This document shows positions 36,701 through 45,931 of a stretch of 64,000 bases of DNA, one piece after another. Both the position numbers and the translations under genes were made by a program. Positions within the stretch are counted from its first letter, which is position 1; each line of letters opens with the position of its first letter. The notes under the pieces were generated by a model. That model was not told the origin of the DNA, made no database searches, and was given only the letters and a program-made list of their open reading frames with translations. Location: positions 1 through 64,000 of the forward strand of contig CACYHF010000013.1 of assembly GCA_902774155.1 (NCBI GenBank), written 5' to 3'. The DNA is from an uncultured Bacteroidia bacterium (GTDB lineage Bacteria > Bacteroidota > Bacteroidia > Bacteroidales > UBA932).

Positions 36701-36949
36701 ATGAAGACCCTGCTGGCCGCTATCGTTTTTGTGGGTCTCGCCGTGCTGTTGCTGGGCGTGAATATCTTCTTTTTCCATCGGCCTTTCCCGGATGGAGAGA
36801 TATCCACCAACCCGGAAATGCGCAAGCGGGGCATCAAATGCGCCAAGCAGGAAGAACTGGAGATGCTGGCCAGGCAGAAAAAGAAGAAAGTTTGCGACGG
36901 AAATTATTCAGATGCCTGCGCCACCTGCGGGCTTTACAATAAGGAATGA
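36701..36949 (+). CDS. Small membrane protein with Cys-rich tail
   Basis: An 82-residue protein of unknown function. One hydrophobic helix (about 4-26) is followed by a basic, polar region with RQKKKKVCDG and a Cys cluster CATCGLY near the end (four Cys after residue 46). The tail could bind a metal. It is coupled by overlap to the lipid-kinase gene downstream, which places it in the same membrane-oriented operon. Confidence 0.6.
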   Translation: MKTLLAAIVFVGLAVLLLGVNIFFFHRPFPDGEISTNPEMRKRGIKCAKQEELEMLARQKKKKVCDGNYSDACATCGLYNKE

Positions 36950-37833
36950 AGCGCGTCTGTTTTTTGGTGAATCCCATCTCCGGGGGCAAAGATAAATCCG
37001 GTATTTTGGCAGCCGTCAGGAAACATCTTGACGGCTCCCTTTATTCCGCCGAGTTCGTACAAACGGAGCGCGCCGGACAGGCCGAAGAGCTGGCGCGCAC
37101 GTGCCAGGCCGATATAGTGGTGGCCGTGGGCGGCGACGGAACGGTGAGCGAAGTGGCCCGGGGCCTGCTGGGCACGGGCAAGACGCTGGGCATCATCCCC
37201 TGCGGCAGCGGCGACGGCCTGGCGCTGCACCTGGGCATCAGCCGCAACCCGGTGAAGGCGGTGCAAACGCTGAACGAAGGCTGTGTGGCGCCCATCGATG
37301 CCGCCACCCTGAACGGCCGTCCCTTCTTCTGCACGGCCGGTATGGGCCTGGACGCCCAGGTGAGCCTGGACTTCGCCCGCTCCACGCAGCGGGGCCTGGC
37401 CCGCTACATCTCCCTGGCCTGGGAAGAGTGGAAACACCACCCCGGGGAGGAATATACCATCCGCGGGGCCGATGGCGAATCCTGGAGCGGCAAGGCCGTC
37501 TTCATCACCGTGGCCAACGCCAACCAGTGGGGGAACCAGGCCCGCATCGCGCCCATGGCCTCCTTGCAGGACGGCCTGCTGGACGTGATCGTGGTGCGGC
37601 CCTTCCATACCCTGGAGATTCCGGATATGGCGGCCCGGCTCATGGCGGGCCAGGCCACCACCAGCCGCCACATCCTGCACTTCAGCGGGCCGGCGTTCCA
37701 GATCGGCCGGAAACAAGGCGGCGCCGTCCACTGCGACGGAGACCCTTTCGAAGCCGGTACGGAATTTACCCTGCAGGTGCACCCGGGCGCCTTGCCCGTG
37801 TTGGTCCCCCAAAGCCATTTGCGTAAGATATGA
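36946..37833 (+). CDS. YegS/diacylglycerol-kinase family lipid kinase
   Basis: A 295-residue ATP-dependent lipid kinase. It has NPISGGKD near the N-terminus (residues 7-14), the nucleotide-binding motif VVAVGGDGTVSEVARG (near 57-72), and CGSGDGLALHLG (near 85-96), all typical of DAGK_cat enzymes. The lipid could be diacylglycerol, sphingosine/ceramide or phosphatidylglycerol; the sequence does not decide. Both ends overlap neighbours by four bases. Sphingolipids are characteristic of many Bacteroidales, so a sphingoid substrate is a possibility. Confidence 0.85.
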   Translation: MKRVCFLVNPISGGKDKSGILAAVRKHLDGSLYSAEFVQTERAGQAEELARTCQADIVVAVGGDGTVSEVARGLLGTGKTLGIIPCGSGDGLALHLGISRNPVKAVQTLNEGCVAPIDAATLNGRPFFCTAGMGLDAQVSLDFARSTQRGLARYISLAWEEWKHHPGEEYTIRGADGESWSGKAVFITVANANQWGNQARIAPMASLQDGLLDVIVVRPFHTLEIPDMAARLMAGQATTSRHILHFSGPAFQIGRKQGGAVHCDGDPFEAGTEFTLQVHPGALPVLVPQSHLRKI

Positions 37834-39026
37834 TGCGTTTTCTCTCCATACTTTTGAAAGGACTGTCCAGCCTGGTGCTGCTCTTTCTGCTGCTGGTGCT
37901 GGTCACCGGTATCAGTCCGGTGTATTCCTTCCGGGCACCGCAGCCTTTCAGCGGACCGGACATCTTCAATCCCTATCAGGCCCTGGACAGCTGCCAGGGC
38001 TGGAAACGGGCCCTGTTCCACACCCACACCCGCGTGGACGGCCCCTGGCCCGTGAACGAATGTCCGCACACGGCCGCCTATACAGACTCCGTGCTGCGCT
38101 CTCTGGGCTACGACATTGTCACGTTCTCCAATCACAACGAAATCACGCAGCATCCCTACGACAGCACCCTGCAGGTGAACGTCTATGAGCAGGGATACAG
38201 CCCGTACAAGTTCCACAAACTGGTATTCGGCAGCCCGGCGGTGAAGCACTGGGACCCGCTGCTGCCCGTGCTGGCCTCCCAGCAGCAGTTTGAACTGGAC
38301 CGGCTGGGTGCCGATGCCGATCTGATCCAAATCAACCACCCGTACCGCACCGTGGGGCTTCCCCAGTCGCATCTGGAGAAACTTTCCGGCTACCTGCTTA
38401 TGGAGCTGGACACGCACGTGAATACGGAAAACGAATACTGGGACTGGGCGCTCAGCGCCGGCCATTACAGTTTCGGCCTGGCCAACGACGACCTCCATCA
38501 CCCGGAGCGGCACAACCTCACGGCCATCCGCTGCAACTTCATCTGCACGCCTTCGGGCCGATACGAAGACCTGCTGCCGGCCCTGCGGAGCGGCTGCTAC
38601 TATGCCATGCGCGTGCCGGATTACGGCAACGGCGACTGGGCCGTGAAGCGGGAGAAGAACCATCAGCTGCCGTTCGTGGAGGCCATCGGCGTGGAAGGGG
38701 ATACGCTGTATCTGAAATTATCGGCCCCGGCCGACAGCATCCGCGTCAATGGCCAGAACCATACCACACTGGCGCTCCTGGAGCAGACGGACCGCATAGC
38801 CTATAACCTGGCCCCGGACGAACCCTACGCCCGTTTTACCGCCTTTTTCCCGGACGGGGCGGTGCTCTATACCAATCCGTTCGCACGTTACGACGCCTCC
38901 GTGCAGGATAGTCCGTATAACCCGGCCCCGCAGCCGGTGAACGTGCCGCTCACGCTGCTGTGGAACCTCCTGCTGTCGGTGCTCATAGCAGGGACGCTGT
39001 GGCTGCTAATCCGGCTTTGGAGATGA
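37830..39026 (+). CDS. Membrane-anchored PHP-like phosphoesterase
   Basis: A 398-residue protein with hydrophobic helices at both ends (about 6-30 and 372-395) and a periplasmic metallo-hydrolase-like domain. Candidate metal ligands follow the PHP pattern: FHTHT (near 66), FSNHNE (near 100), QINHPYR (near 168) and NDDLHH (near 221). It could cleave a phosphate or phosphodiester from a lipid or glycan head group. It is coupled by ATGA overlaps to the lipid kinase upstream and the phosphoethanolamine-transferase-like gene downstream. The specific substrate is unknown. Confidence 0.65.
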   Translation: MMRFLSILLKGLSSLVLLFLLLVLVTGISPVYSFRAPQPFSGPDIFNPYQALDSCQGWKRALFHTHTRVDGPWPVNECPHTAAYTDSVLRSLGYDIVTFSNHNEITQHPYDSTLQVNVYEQGYSPYKFHKLVFGSPAVKHWDPLLPVLASQQQFELDRLGADADLIQINHPYRTVGLPQSHLEKLSGYLLMELDTHVNTENEYWDWALSAGHYSFGLANDDLHHPERHNLTAIRCNFICTPSGRYEDLLPALRSGCYYAMRVPDYGNGDWAVKREKNHQLPFVEAIGVEGDTLYLKLSAPADSIRVNGQNHTTLALLEQTDRIAYNLAPDEPYARFTAFFPDGAVLYTNPFARYDASVQDSPYNPAPQPVNVPLTLLWNLLLSVLIAGTLWLLIRLWR

Positions 39027-40537
39027 TGTTCGGCAAGAAAATCAACCTCACCCTTTACTGCCTTGTACTGAGCGTGTATACGGTGGCGGCCTTCCATCTG
39101 CCGTTCTTCCGGTACCTGATTCAGCACGTGGACGGCGGTGCCAATGCCGCGGTGCTCACTATATCGGCCCTGATCCTGCTGCTGGCGGTGGACTTCCTTT
39201 TCTATTACCTCCTGGTGTTTCTGGGGCGCGGAGTGGGGAAGGCCCTCCTGGCGTTCACCCTGCTGGGCAACGCCGCCATGCTGTACTTCGTAAACACGTA
39301 CCAGGTGTTCATTACCGACGAGATGATGGGCAATGCCATCAACACCCAGTACTCGGAGGCCTCCAGCTTTTTCTCACTGGCTTTCTGCCTGTATCTGCTG
39401 CTGCTGGGCATCCTGCCCGGTGTGTATGTGCTGGGCCGAAAAGTGGACTACGGCACCTGGAAGGGCTTTTTCTCCCGCGTGGGCGTGAGCCTGGCTCTGG
39501 TGCTGGCGGTGGTGTTCGGCAATATGAAGAACTGGCCGTGGATCGACCGCCATTCCACGGAGTTGGGAGCCTTGGTGGCGCCCTGGTCGTACATCGTGAA
39601 CACCATCCGCTATGAGCAGGGCGTACGGGCGGCCAAGGTGGAGGAGCTTCCGCTGCCGGACGTGACGGCGCTCAGCCCCAGCCGCGACGTATGCGTGCTG
39701 ATGATCGGCGAAAGCGCCCGCCGGGACCATTTCTCCCTGTACGGCTACGAAAGGGAAACCAACCCCTACACGGTCCAGGACGGCGTCACGGCGCTTCCGG
39801 CCGATGCGTCGGCCACCTACACCAGGGCCGGCGTGAAGGCCATCCTGGAGTATGCCGACACGCCCAAACTGTACGAAATCCTGCCCAACTACCTGCAGCG
39901 GGCGGGCGTGGACGTGAGCTGGCGCACCAGCAACTGGGGCGAACCTCCGGTGCATACCGAAAAATATTGGCACAAAAAGGAACTGAAGGAACGTTTCCCC
40001 CAGGCCGATGACCGCTACGACGGCATCCTGCTGGAAGGGCTCCGGGAAGATATCCTCTCCAGCAAAGCCGATAAAGTGTTCGTGGTGATTCACGCCTACA
40101 CCAACCACGGACCCTCCTATTTCTCCAACTATCCGCCTGAGTTCGAGGTGTTTAAGCCGGTGAATCCTTCGGTGGAGATGGCCAAGGTGAGCCAGGAGGA
40201 ACTGTTCAACGCTTACGACAACAGCGTGGTGTATACGGATTACCTGATCCATCAGGTGATTGAGGTGCTGCAGGACATTCCGGACCGCCGGGGCTGCGTG
40301 CTGTTCGTGTCGGACCACGGCGAATCCCTGGGCGAAAACAACCTGTATATGCACGGCGTCCCTATGGCGCTGGCACCCCGGGAGCAAATCGAGATCCCCT
40401 TTGTGGTGTGGGCGCCGGACCAGCCGGTGAAACCCCTGGAAAAAGTGGGGCAACACCACGTTTTTCACTCGGTTTTGCGTTTCTTCGGCGCGGAAACGCC
40501 CGTTTTTGACGAAGAAATGTGTATCTTTGCACCCTGA
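39023..40537 (+). CDS. Phosphoethanolamine transferase (EptA/sulfatase-fold family)
   Basis: About 504 residues: five N-terminal transmembrane helices (about 8-190), then a periplasmic alkaline-phosphatase-superfamily domain. GESARRDHFSLYGY (near 228-241) is the EptA-type signature, although the usual nucleophile Thr of the family is not obvious from the motif alone. SDHGESLGENNLYMHG (near 450-465) supplies zinc ligands. It likely transfers phosphoethanolamine to lipid A, a glycan or another lipid. A frame from 38960 was trimmed to the ATG at 39023, which overlaps the previous stop. Its last codons contain the der promoter (40522-40529). Confidence 0.8.
   Translation: MMFGKKINLTLYCLVLSVYTVAAFHLPFFRYLIQHVDGGANAAVLTISALILLLAVDFLFYYLLVFLGRGVGKALLAFTLLGNAAMLYFVNTYQVFITDEMMGNAINTQYSEASSFFSLAFCLYLLLLGILPGVYVLGRKVDYGTWKGFFSRVGVSLALVLAVVFGNMKNWPWIDRHSTELGALVAPWSYIVNTIRYEQGVRAAKVEELPLPDVTALSPSRDVCVLMIGESARRDHFSLYGYERETNPYTVQDGVTALPADASATYTRAGVKAILEYADTPKLYEILPNYLQRAGVDVSWRTSNWGEPPVHTEKYWHKKELKERFPQADDRYDGILLEGLREDILSSKADKVFVVIHAYTNHGPSYFSNYPPEFEVFKPVNPSVEMAKVSQEELFNAYDNSVVYTDYLIHQVIEVLQDIPDRRGCVLFVSDHGESLGENNLYMHGVPMALAPREQIEIPFVVWAPDQPVKPLEKVGQHHVFHSVLRFFGAETPVFDEEMCIFAP
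40522..40529 (+). promoter_or_regulatory. -7 box of der
   Basis: TATCTTTG inside the last codons of the preceding gene, 24 bases before the der ATG. Confidence 0.55.
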
Positions 40538-40553
40538 TTAAGAAAGCATTGTT

Positions 40554-41861
40554 ATGGCACTTGTAGCGATAGTCGGGAGACCGAACGTTGGAAAGTCAAC
40601 CCTGTTCAACCGCCTGGTGGGCATGCGCCAGGCCATCGTAGATGAGACGGCGGGCGTAACCCGGGACCGTCATTACGGCAAATGCGAGTGGTGCGGCCGG
40701 GAATTCTCCGTGGTGGACACGGGCGGCTACACCTCCAATTCGGACGACGTCTTCGAGGACGCCATCCGCCGGCAAGTGGCCATCGCCATCGAAGAGGCCG
40801 ATGTGGTGCTGTTCCTGGTGGAGGCCGCCACCGGCATCACCGACTATGATGCCGAAATAGCCGACCTCCTGCGCCGCAGCAAGAAGCCGGTGGTCCTGTG
40901 CGTGAACAAGGTGGACAGCGGCGAGAAAATGTACGACGCCTTCGACTTTTACGCCCTGGGCCTGGGCGAGGTCTGGAGCATATCGGCCGCCAACGGAAGC
41001 GGCACCGGAGACCTGCTGGACGAGGTCCTGCGCGTGTTGCCGGAAGACACCCAGGCCGATGACGACCACGCCGACATCCCGCACATCGCCATCGTGGGCC
41101 GCCCGAACGTGGGCAAGAGTTCCCTCACCAACGCCCTGCTGGGCGAGGAACGCAATATCGTGACGCCGGTGGCCGGCACCACGCGCGATTCCATCTCCAC
41201 CTATTACAATAAATTCGGCCACGAGTTCATGATTGTGGACACCGCCGGTATGCGCAAGCGCGGCAAGGTGACCGAAGACCTGGAGTTCTATTCCGTGCTG
41301 CGCGCCATGCGCACCATCGAGCACTCGGACGTGTGCATCCTGATGATCGATGCCACCACCGGTATGGAAGCCCAGGATATGAACATCTTCAACGTGATCC
41401 AGAAGAACCGCAAGGGTTGCGTGATCGTGGTGAACAAGTGGGACCTCTTCGAGAAAGACGTGAACACCCTGAAGGAGTATACAGAAGGCCTTAAGGCCCG
41501 CCTGGCCCCCTTTAACGACATCCCCATCATCTTCACTTCCGTGCTGAACAAGCAGCGCATCCTGGACGTGCTGGACGCCGCCGCCCGGGTGGCCGATAAT
41601 ATGAGCCGCAAGATTCCCACATCGGCCCTGAACGATGCCATGCTGCCGGAAATCGAGAATTATCCGCCGCCGGCCTGGAAGGGGAAGTACATCAAGATCA
41701 AGTATGTAACCCAGCTGCCCACCCGCACGCCGCAGTTCGCTTTCTTCTGCAATCTGCCCCAGTGGGTGAAAGACCCCTACAAGCGTTTCCTGGAGAACAA
41801 GCTCCGCGAACACTTCGATTTCTGCGGCTGCCCCATTCAAATCTATACTCGAGCAAAATAA
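40554..41861 (+). CDS. der: GTPase Der (EngA)
   Basis: A 435-residue double GTPase for 50S ribosome maturation. The first G domain has GRPNVGKST (residues 7-15), DTGGY and NKVD. The second has GRPNVGKSS (near 181), DTAGM and NKWD. The C-terminal KH-like domain ends in QIYTRAK. This tandem GTPase layout is unique to Der. The next gene, nadE, follows after three bases. Confidence 0.97.
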   Translation: MALVAIVGRPNVGKSTLFNRLVGMRQAIVDETAGVTRDRHYGKCEWCGREFSVVDTGGYTSNSDDVFEDAIRRQVAIAIEEADVVLFLVEAATGITDYDAEIADLLRRSKKPVVLCVNKVDSGEKMYDAFDFYALGLGEVWSISAANGSGTGDLLDEVLRVLPEDTQADDDHADIPHIAIVGRPNVGKSSLTNALLGEERNIVTPVAGTTRDSISTYYNKFGHEFMIVDTAGMRKRGKVTEDLEFYSVLRAMRTIEHSDVCILMIDATTGMEAQDMNIFNVIQKNRKGCVIVVNKWDLFEKDVNTLKEYTEGLKARLAPFNDIPIIFTSVLNKQRILDVLDAAARVADNMSRKIPTSALNDAMLPEIENYPPPAWKGKYIKIKYVTQLPTRTPQFAFFCNLPQWVKDPYKRFLENKLREHFDFCGCPIQIYTRAK

Positions 41862-41864
41862 GGT

Positions 41865-42602
41865 ATGTTTGAAGCTTTGAAAGTGAAGGACGCGTGCGTC
41901 CAGTGGATTAGGGACTGGTTTGAGGAAAACGGCCCCGGGTGCAATGCCGTGCTGGGCATTTCCGGCGGCAAGGACAGCAGCGTGTGCGCTGCATTATGTG
42001 CCGAGGCCCTGGGAAAAGACCGGGTAATCGGCGTCACCATGCCCAACGGCGTACAGCCGGACATCGACGACTCTTTCCGGCTCATCGACCACCTGGGAAT
42101 CCGGAAATACAATATTAACATCGGCCCTGCTTTTGACGCCCTTATGGCCGAAGTGGAGGACAAGCTGGGCCACGAGGCCAGCCGCCAGACGCGCATCAAT
42201 ATGGCGCCCCGGCTGCGGATGACGGCCCTGTATGCCATCTCCCAGAGCAACAACGGCCGCGTGGTGAACACCTGCAACCTGTCCGAAGACTGGGTAGGTT
42301 ACAGCACCCGGTACGGGGATGCCGCCGGGGATTTTTCGCCTCTGGGCGGCCTTACGGTGCAGGAAGTGGTGGCCATCGGCAAGGTAATGGGCCTGCCGCT
42401 GGACCTGGTGGAAAAAGCTCCCTCCGACGGCCTCACCGGCCTCACGGACGAGGATAATCTGGGCTTCACCTACGCTGTGCTGGACAAGTATATCCGCACC
42501 GGCGTGTGTGAAGATCCTGACACCAAGGCCCGCATTGACCACAAGCACGTGACCAACCTTTTCAAGCTTAAGCCCATTCCCCATTTCGACCCTGAAATCT
42601 AG
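41865..42602 (+). CDS. nadE: NAD(+) synthase (NH3-dependent)
   Basis: Amidates nicotinic acid adenine dinucleotide to NAD. The 245-residue protein has the ATP pyrophosphatase motif SGGKDSS (near 33), an NLSEDWVGY strand near 142 (NH3-dependent class NMxEDxxxG-like) and KAPSDGLTGLTDE near 185. The absence of a nitrilase domain indicates use of ammonia. The stop is followed at once by the next ATG (42603). Confidence 0.92.
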   Translation: MFEALKVKDACVQWIRDWFEENGPGCNAVLGISGGKDSSVCAALCAEALGKDRVIGVTMPNGVQPDIDDSFRLIDHLGIRKYNINIGPAFDALMAEVEDKLGHEASRQTRINMAPRLRMTALYAISQSNNGRVVNTCNLSEDWVGYSTRYGDAAGDFSPLGGLTVQEVVAIGKVMGLPLDLVEKAPSDGLTGLTDEDNLGFTYAVLDKYIRTGVCEDPDTKARIDHKHVTNLFKLKPIPHFDPEI

Positions 42603-43307
42603 ATGAAGAAAGTTCTTCTGCTCCTGGCAGCGCTCCTGTTCACGCTCCCACTCCTGGCCGGTGAGCCCTATTTCTGCACCCGTCCCGGCACCAAACTGTA
42701 TTATGAGCGTTACAGGGCCAAGGACCACAAACTCACCCAGACGACGCTGTTTGAGATAGACGCTTACAACGGTTCGCAAGTGCACTATGCCATTACCCTG
42801 AAAAAGGCCAACGGCAGTGACATATACGGCGGCAGGACCCTTCAGACGGCCTATATTGCCCCTAATGGGGATGTCGCCATGGATTTCGGGCAAACGGTGA
42901 AAGGCTTTCTCCGGAATATGTTTTCGGGTATGAAAATCACCACAACGGAATCCCGTGCGCTGCTCCCGGAGAATATGCAGCCGGGAGACACCCTGCCGGA
43001 GACGCATTGTGCCGTGAAAATAGCGGGCTTTTCGGCGAAATTTGATATAACGGAACGCTCCGTCCTGCGCCGGGAGCAGATCACCACGTCCGCCGGCACC
43101 TTTGACTGTATGGTGGTACGGGAGCGCAAACAGGAAAACGCGCCTTTACACCACCACGACAACTGGCTGGATAACTATTACGTGCCGGGGCTGGGTTACG
43201 TCCGCCACGACAAGTACGACAAGAATATGCGCCTGTTGGAAAGCGAGGTTCTGATCAGTATTGAGGAGCCTGCTGCTGCGCCTGCAGCCAGTGATGGCCA
43301 GCTTTGA
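42603..43307 (+). CDS. Exported TapB/DUF3108-like protein
   Basis: A 234-residue periplasmic protein with signal peptide (about 1-19, LPLLAG) and an all-beta domain. Features such as YFCTRPGTKLYYERY, TTSAGTFDCMVVRE and YYVPGLGYVRHD fit DUF3108/TapB-like proteins of Bacteroidota. The role is unknown. It begins directly after nadE. Its 3' end overlaps the convergent gene by 53 bases, so the last roughly 17 residues (IEEPAAAPAASDGQL) are shared DNA. Confidence 0.65.
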   Translation: MKKVLLLLAALLFTLPLLAGEPYFCTRPGTKLYYERYRAKDHKLTQTTLFEIDAYNGSQVHYAITLKKANGSDIYGGRTLQTAYIAPNGDVAMDFGQTVKGFLRNMFSGMKITTTESRALLPENMQPGDTLPETHCAVKIAGFSAKFDITERSVLRREQITTSAGTFDCMVVRERKQENAPLHHHDNWLDNYYVPGLGYVRHDKYDKNMRLLESEVLISIEEPAAAPAASDGQL

Positions 43308-44316
43308 TGGACAGGATGTCGTCCGGTGCATCCAGTTGAAAACGGCTGTCGCGGGAAAGGAAGAAGTTGTTGAAGTGGGAACCCAGGCAGGTTACCCAAA
43401 GGGGCACGCCCATTTCCCGGGCCGATGCTCCCCATAGGAAATTCCCGAAATTGAAGTGATTGTGGGCCAGCGTTCCCTCTTTTTCTGTTTGGGTAATGTA
43501 GTAGGTGTCGGAGGAAATCCCGTACTCCGGCCTTACGGCGAAGTCCAGCGCGCCTCCGTGGGAACTGTTCTTCAGCAGGAAAGCACAGCCCGGAAACAGT
43601 CCCTTGTGGGCGGCGTGCTCCGCCCCGCAACTGTCCATGGCTGCGGTGATGTATTCTTGGGGAACCAGTACGGCCCGGCTGCCCGGCCCCACGTGGTTGG
43701 CGTCATATTTCGGGTCTGCGAAGCGGGCGGCCACGGGTGCTTTTCCCGCTCCCTGCCACAGGAGAAGGAGACCTTCGCCCTGCCCGGAGCGGACACGGCT
43801 CAGGAAGCGGCCGTCGGCCGCAAAGAGGAAGTTATTCCCGTCCAGGGGGTCCGGGGAAAAGAGTGTATCCTGCGCGCAGAGGCGGCTTCCTTCCAGCGCC
43901 AGCTGCCATTCGGCCGCCGGGTCTGGCGCCGGGGGCAGGGCCGTGCGGAGGGCCCGGCGATAGGCCGAAGTATCGGCCATGTTGGCAGAAAGCGAATCCC
44001 TGAGTCCGGAAGGGCCGTAGACGGCCAGGGAAGTCACCTGGTCTCCGGCATACGTGTAGGACCTCCGTTCCCAGTGCTGATCGTCTTGGTAATACGTCAC
44101 CTGCGAGGGATGGAGGCCCTCATTGGGATAGGCGTAAGCCTTCAGGCTGAGCGTGTTGCCCAGGGAGTCCATATGACTGATGACAAGGGGCCTGTTCCCG
44201 TCCCAGAGTACGTCCGTGCGCGTTCCGTCCGTGCCCAAAATGGCCTGCCCGTAGGAGGCTACGGACACGCACGCGAGCAGGACGGAAAGATGCAAGAACT
44301 TGAATAGGAGTTTCAT
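43255..44316 (-). CDS. Exported protein with C-terminal domain recalling polymorphic toxin 44
   Basis: A 353-residue secreted protein with signal peptide ending SYGQ (near 24) and a beta-rich middle (WDGNRPLVISHMDSLGN, YTYAGDQVTSL; short repeats of the RHS/DUF4595 kind are possible). The C-terminal part contains an NHFNFGNFLWGASAREMGVP segment (about 289-308), then an amphipathic helix. That Asn-Phe-Gly-Asn plus Gly-Ala pattern reminds me of the polymorphic-toxin type 44 domain, but I cannot confirm it. No immunity gene is evident beside it. The -7 box at 44322-44329 lies five bases from the ATG. Confidence 0.5.
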   Translation of the reverse strand: MKLLFKFLHLSVLLACVSVASYGQAILGTDGTRTDVLWDGNRPLVISHMDSLGNTLSLKAYAYPNEGLHPSQVTYYQDDQHWERRSYTYAGDQVTSLAVYGPSGLRDSLSANMADTSAYRRALRTALPPAPDPAAEWQLALEGSRLCAQDTLFSPDPLDGNNFLFAADGRFLSRVRSGQGEGLLLLWQGAGKAPVAARFADPKYDANHVGPGSRAVLVPQEYITAAMDSCGAEHAAHKGLFPGCAFLLKNSSHGGALDFAVRPEYGISSDTYYITQTEKEGTLAHNHFNFGNFLWGASAREMGVPLWVTCLGSHFNNFFLSRDSRFQLDAPDDILSIKAGHHWLQAQQQAPQY

Positions 44317-44321
44317 TGTTG

Positions 44322-44329
44322 CAAAGGTA
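44322..44329 (-). promoter_or_regulatory. -7 box of the 353-residue exported protein gene
   Basis: TACCTTTG on the minus strand, five bases before the ATG at 44316; 12 bases from the divergent xseA box. Confidence 0.6.
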
Positions 44330-44341
44330 AGATAATTTCGT

Positions 44342-44349
44342 TACATTTG
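44342..44349 (+). promoter_or_regulatory. -7 box of the xseA-glycogen gene cluster
   Basis: TACATTTG, 17 bases before the TTG start of xseA. Probably drives at least xseA-xseB. Confidence 0.6.
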
Positions 44350-44366
44350 TAGGAATTGGAAACATC

Positions 44367-45707
44367 TTGGAGGACAGGCATTACATAGACCTTCTGGAAC
44401 TGCAGACCAGCATCAAGGAGAGCATCGCAGATGCCTTTCCGGGCAAATACTGGGTCAAGGCGGAAATCGCCTCCTGGAGCCCCCGGAACAACGGTCACTG
44501 TTATCTGAGCCTCACGCAAAGCCGGGGCGGCAAGTCCGTGGCAGAGGCCCGCGCCGTAATCTGGAAATGGAACTATCCCACCCTCAAAGCCCTGTTCGAA
44601 GAGCAGACCGGCCAAAGCCTGCAGGCCGGCATCACCGTGCTGGTGCGGGTGCAGGTGAATTTCAGCGAACTGTACGGCATTTCCCTGTACATAGATGACA
44701 TTGATACGTCCTTCACGCTGGGCCAGCAGGCGCTGGAGCGCAAACGCAATATAGAGCGGCTGCAGAAAGACGGCTACATGGATATGCAGAAGGAACTGGC
44801 CCTGCCGGACCTTCCGTACCGCCTGGCCGTGATCACTTCCCATACCGCCGCCGGTTATCAGGACTTCCGCAACCACCTGCTGCACAACCCGGAGGGCTAC
44901 GCCTTCCAGCTGGACCTGTATGAGGCCCTGATGCAGGGGGAACAGGCGCCGGCCTCCATTATGGCCGCCCTGGAAGAGGCGGCAGGGGAAGGCTACGACG
45001 CCATCCTCATCCTCCGCGGCGGCGGCAGCGAACTGGACCTGGCCTGCTTCGACGATTATGAACTTGCCATCGCCATCGCCACCTGTCCGGTGCCGGTTAT
45101 TACCGCCATCGGCCACGACAAAGACGTTCACATTGCCGATATGGTGGCCCACAATTCCGTGAAAACGCCCACCGCTCTGGCGGATTTGTTCCTGGAAGCG
45201 TACGAGGCGCAGGATGCGCTCATAGACCGCCTGGGCCAGCGGATTGCCACGGCCGCACAGCGGCTGGTGAACCGGCAGGAACTCCGGCTGGGCAATGCTG
45301 AGGCCGCTATCGGCCGGGCCATCCAGCGGCGTCTGGGCGCCTTGGAACTGCTGCTGCAGCGCAGCGTGGCCCGCATTTCCAAAGGCCTCCTGCACAAATA
45401 CGCCGACGTAGCGCGTCTCTCGGATGCTGCCGCCCACCGCATCAAGTTTGCCGCCGTTGCCAAAGTGAGTGCGGAAACCTCCCGGGTGGCCCTGAAAGAG
45501 GCCCTCATTGGCGCCTCGGATCCCCGCAAGATCCTGGGACTGGGATATGTCCTGGTCACCGGGAAAGACAACAAAGTCCTGAAAACCGTAGACCGTGTGG
45601 CCGTAGGGGACCGCATCGGCGTCCGTTTCAGCGACGGTTCCCTCACCGCCAAGGTGGATGAAATATACAGTGACAGAATAAACCAGTTTAACACGAAAAC
45701 AGCATAG
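44367..45707 (+). CDS. xseA: Exodeoxyribonuclease VII large subunit
   Basis: Catalytic subunit of the single-strand exonuclease ExoVII. About 446 residues: N-terminal OB-fold (about 10-105), the XseA core with VITSHTAAGYQDF, ILIRGGGSELDL-like text (ILRGGGSELDL near 216) and AIGHDKDVHIADMVA (near 248), then a long coiled-coil region (about 270-390). No ATG precedes the conserved start, so TTG at 44367 is the best start. It is followed by xseB after a 32-base gap containing a small palindrome. Confidence 0.92.
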   Translation: MEDRHYIDLLELQTSIKESIADAFPGKYWVKAEIASWSPRNNGHCYLSLTQSRGGKSVAEARAVIWKWNYPTLKALFEEQTGQSLQAGITVLVRVQVNFSELYGISLYIDDIDTSFTLGQQALERKRNIERLQKDGYMDMQKELALPDLPYRLAVITSHTAAGYQDFRNHLLHNPEGYAFQLDLYEALMQGEQAPASIMAALEEAAGEGYDAILILRGGGSELDLACFDDYELAIAIATCPVPVITAIGHDKDVHIADMVAHNSVKTPTALADLFLEAYEAQDALIDRLGQRIATAAQRLVNRQELRLGNAEAAIGRAIQRRLGALELLLQRSVARISKGLLHKYADVARLSDAAAHRIKFAAVAKVSAETSRVALKEALIGASDPRKILGLGYVLVTGKDNKVLKTVDRVAVGDRIGVRFSDGSLTAKVDEIYSDRINQFNTKTA

Positions 45708-45710
45708 GAG

Positions 45711-45731
45711 ATACCCGATCGGGTCGGGTAT
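45711..45731. repeat. Small palindrome between xseA and xseB
   Basis: ATACCCGA (45711-45718) pairs perfectly with TCGGGTAT (45724-45731) around a five-base loop. The overall text, ending TATGACG, resembles dispersed palindromic intergenic repeats known in many bacteria. Confidence 0.55.
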
Positions 45732-45739
45732 GACGAGGT

Positions 45740-45925
45740 ATGGAAAAATTTGATTACGCCAAGGCCATTGCCGAATTGGAAGAAATCGCCTCCAAGGTGG
45801 AGAATCCGGAAACCAAGCTGGACGACATTGACGCGCTGGTGGGCCGGAGCAAGGAACTCCTGAAACAGTGCCGGGAGTACCTCCGTACGGTGAAAGAGAA
45901 GATTGATTCATTAGATAATGATTAA
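45740..45925 (+). CDS. xseB: Exodeoxyribonuclease VII small subunit
   Basis: A 61-residue partner of XseA, with the typical two-helix pattern (YAKAIAELEEIASKVE, then LDALVGRSKELLKQC-like text). Length and position directly after xseA fix the call. It is followed seven bases later by glgB. Confidence 0.9.
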   Translation: MEKFDYAKAIAELEEIASKVENPETKLDDIDALVGRSKELLKQCREYLRTVKEKIDSLDND

Positions 45926-45931
45926 CCGCAT

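Noticed and set aside
38960-39022. Longer start for the phosphoethanolamine transferase-like gene
   Set aside because: The first 21 residues are an out-of-frame reading of the upstream gene. ATG at 39023 gives the usual four-base overlap and an immediate membrane helix.
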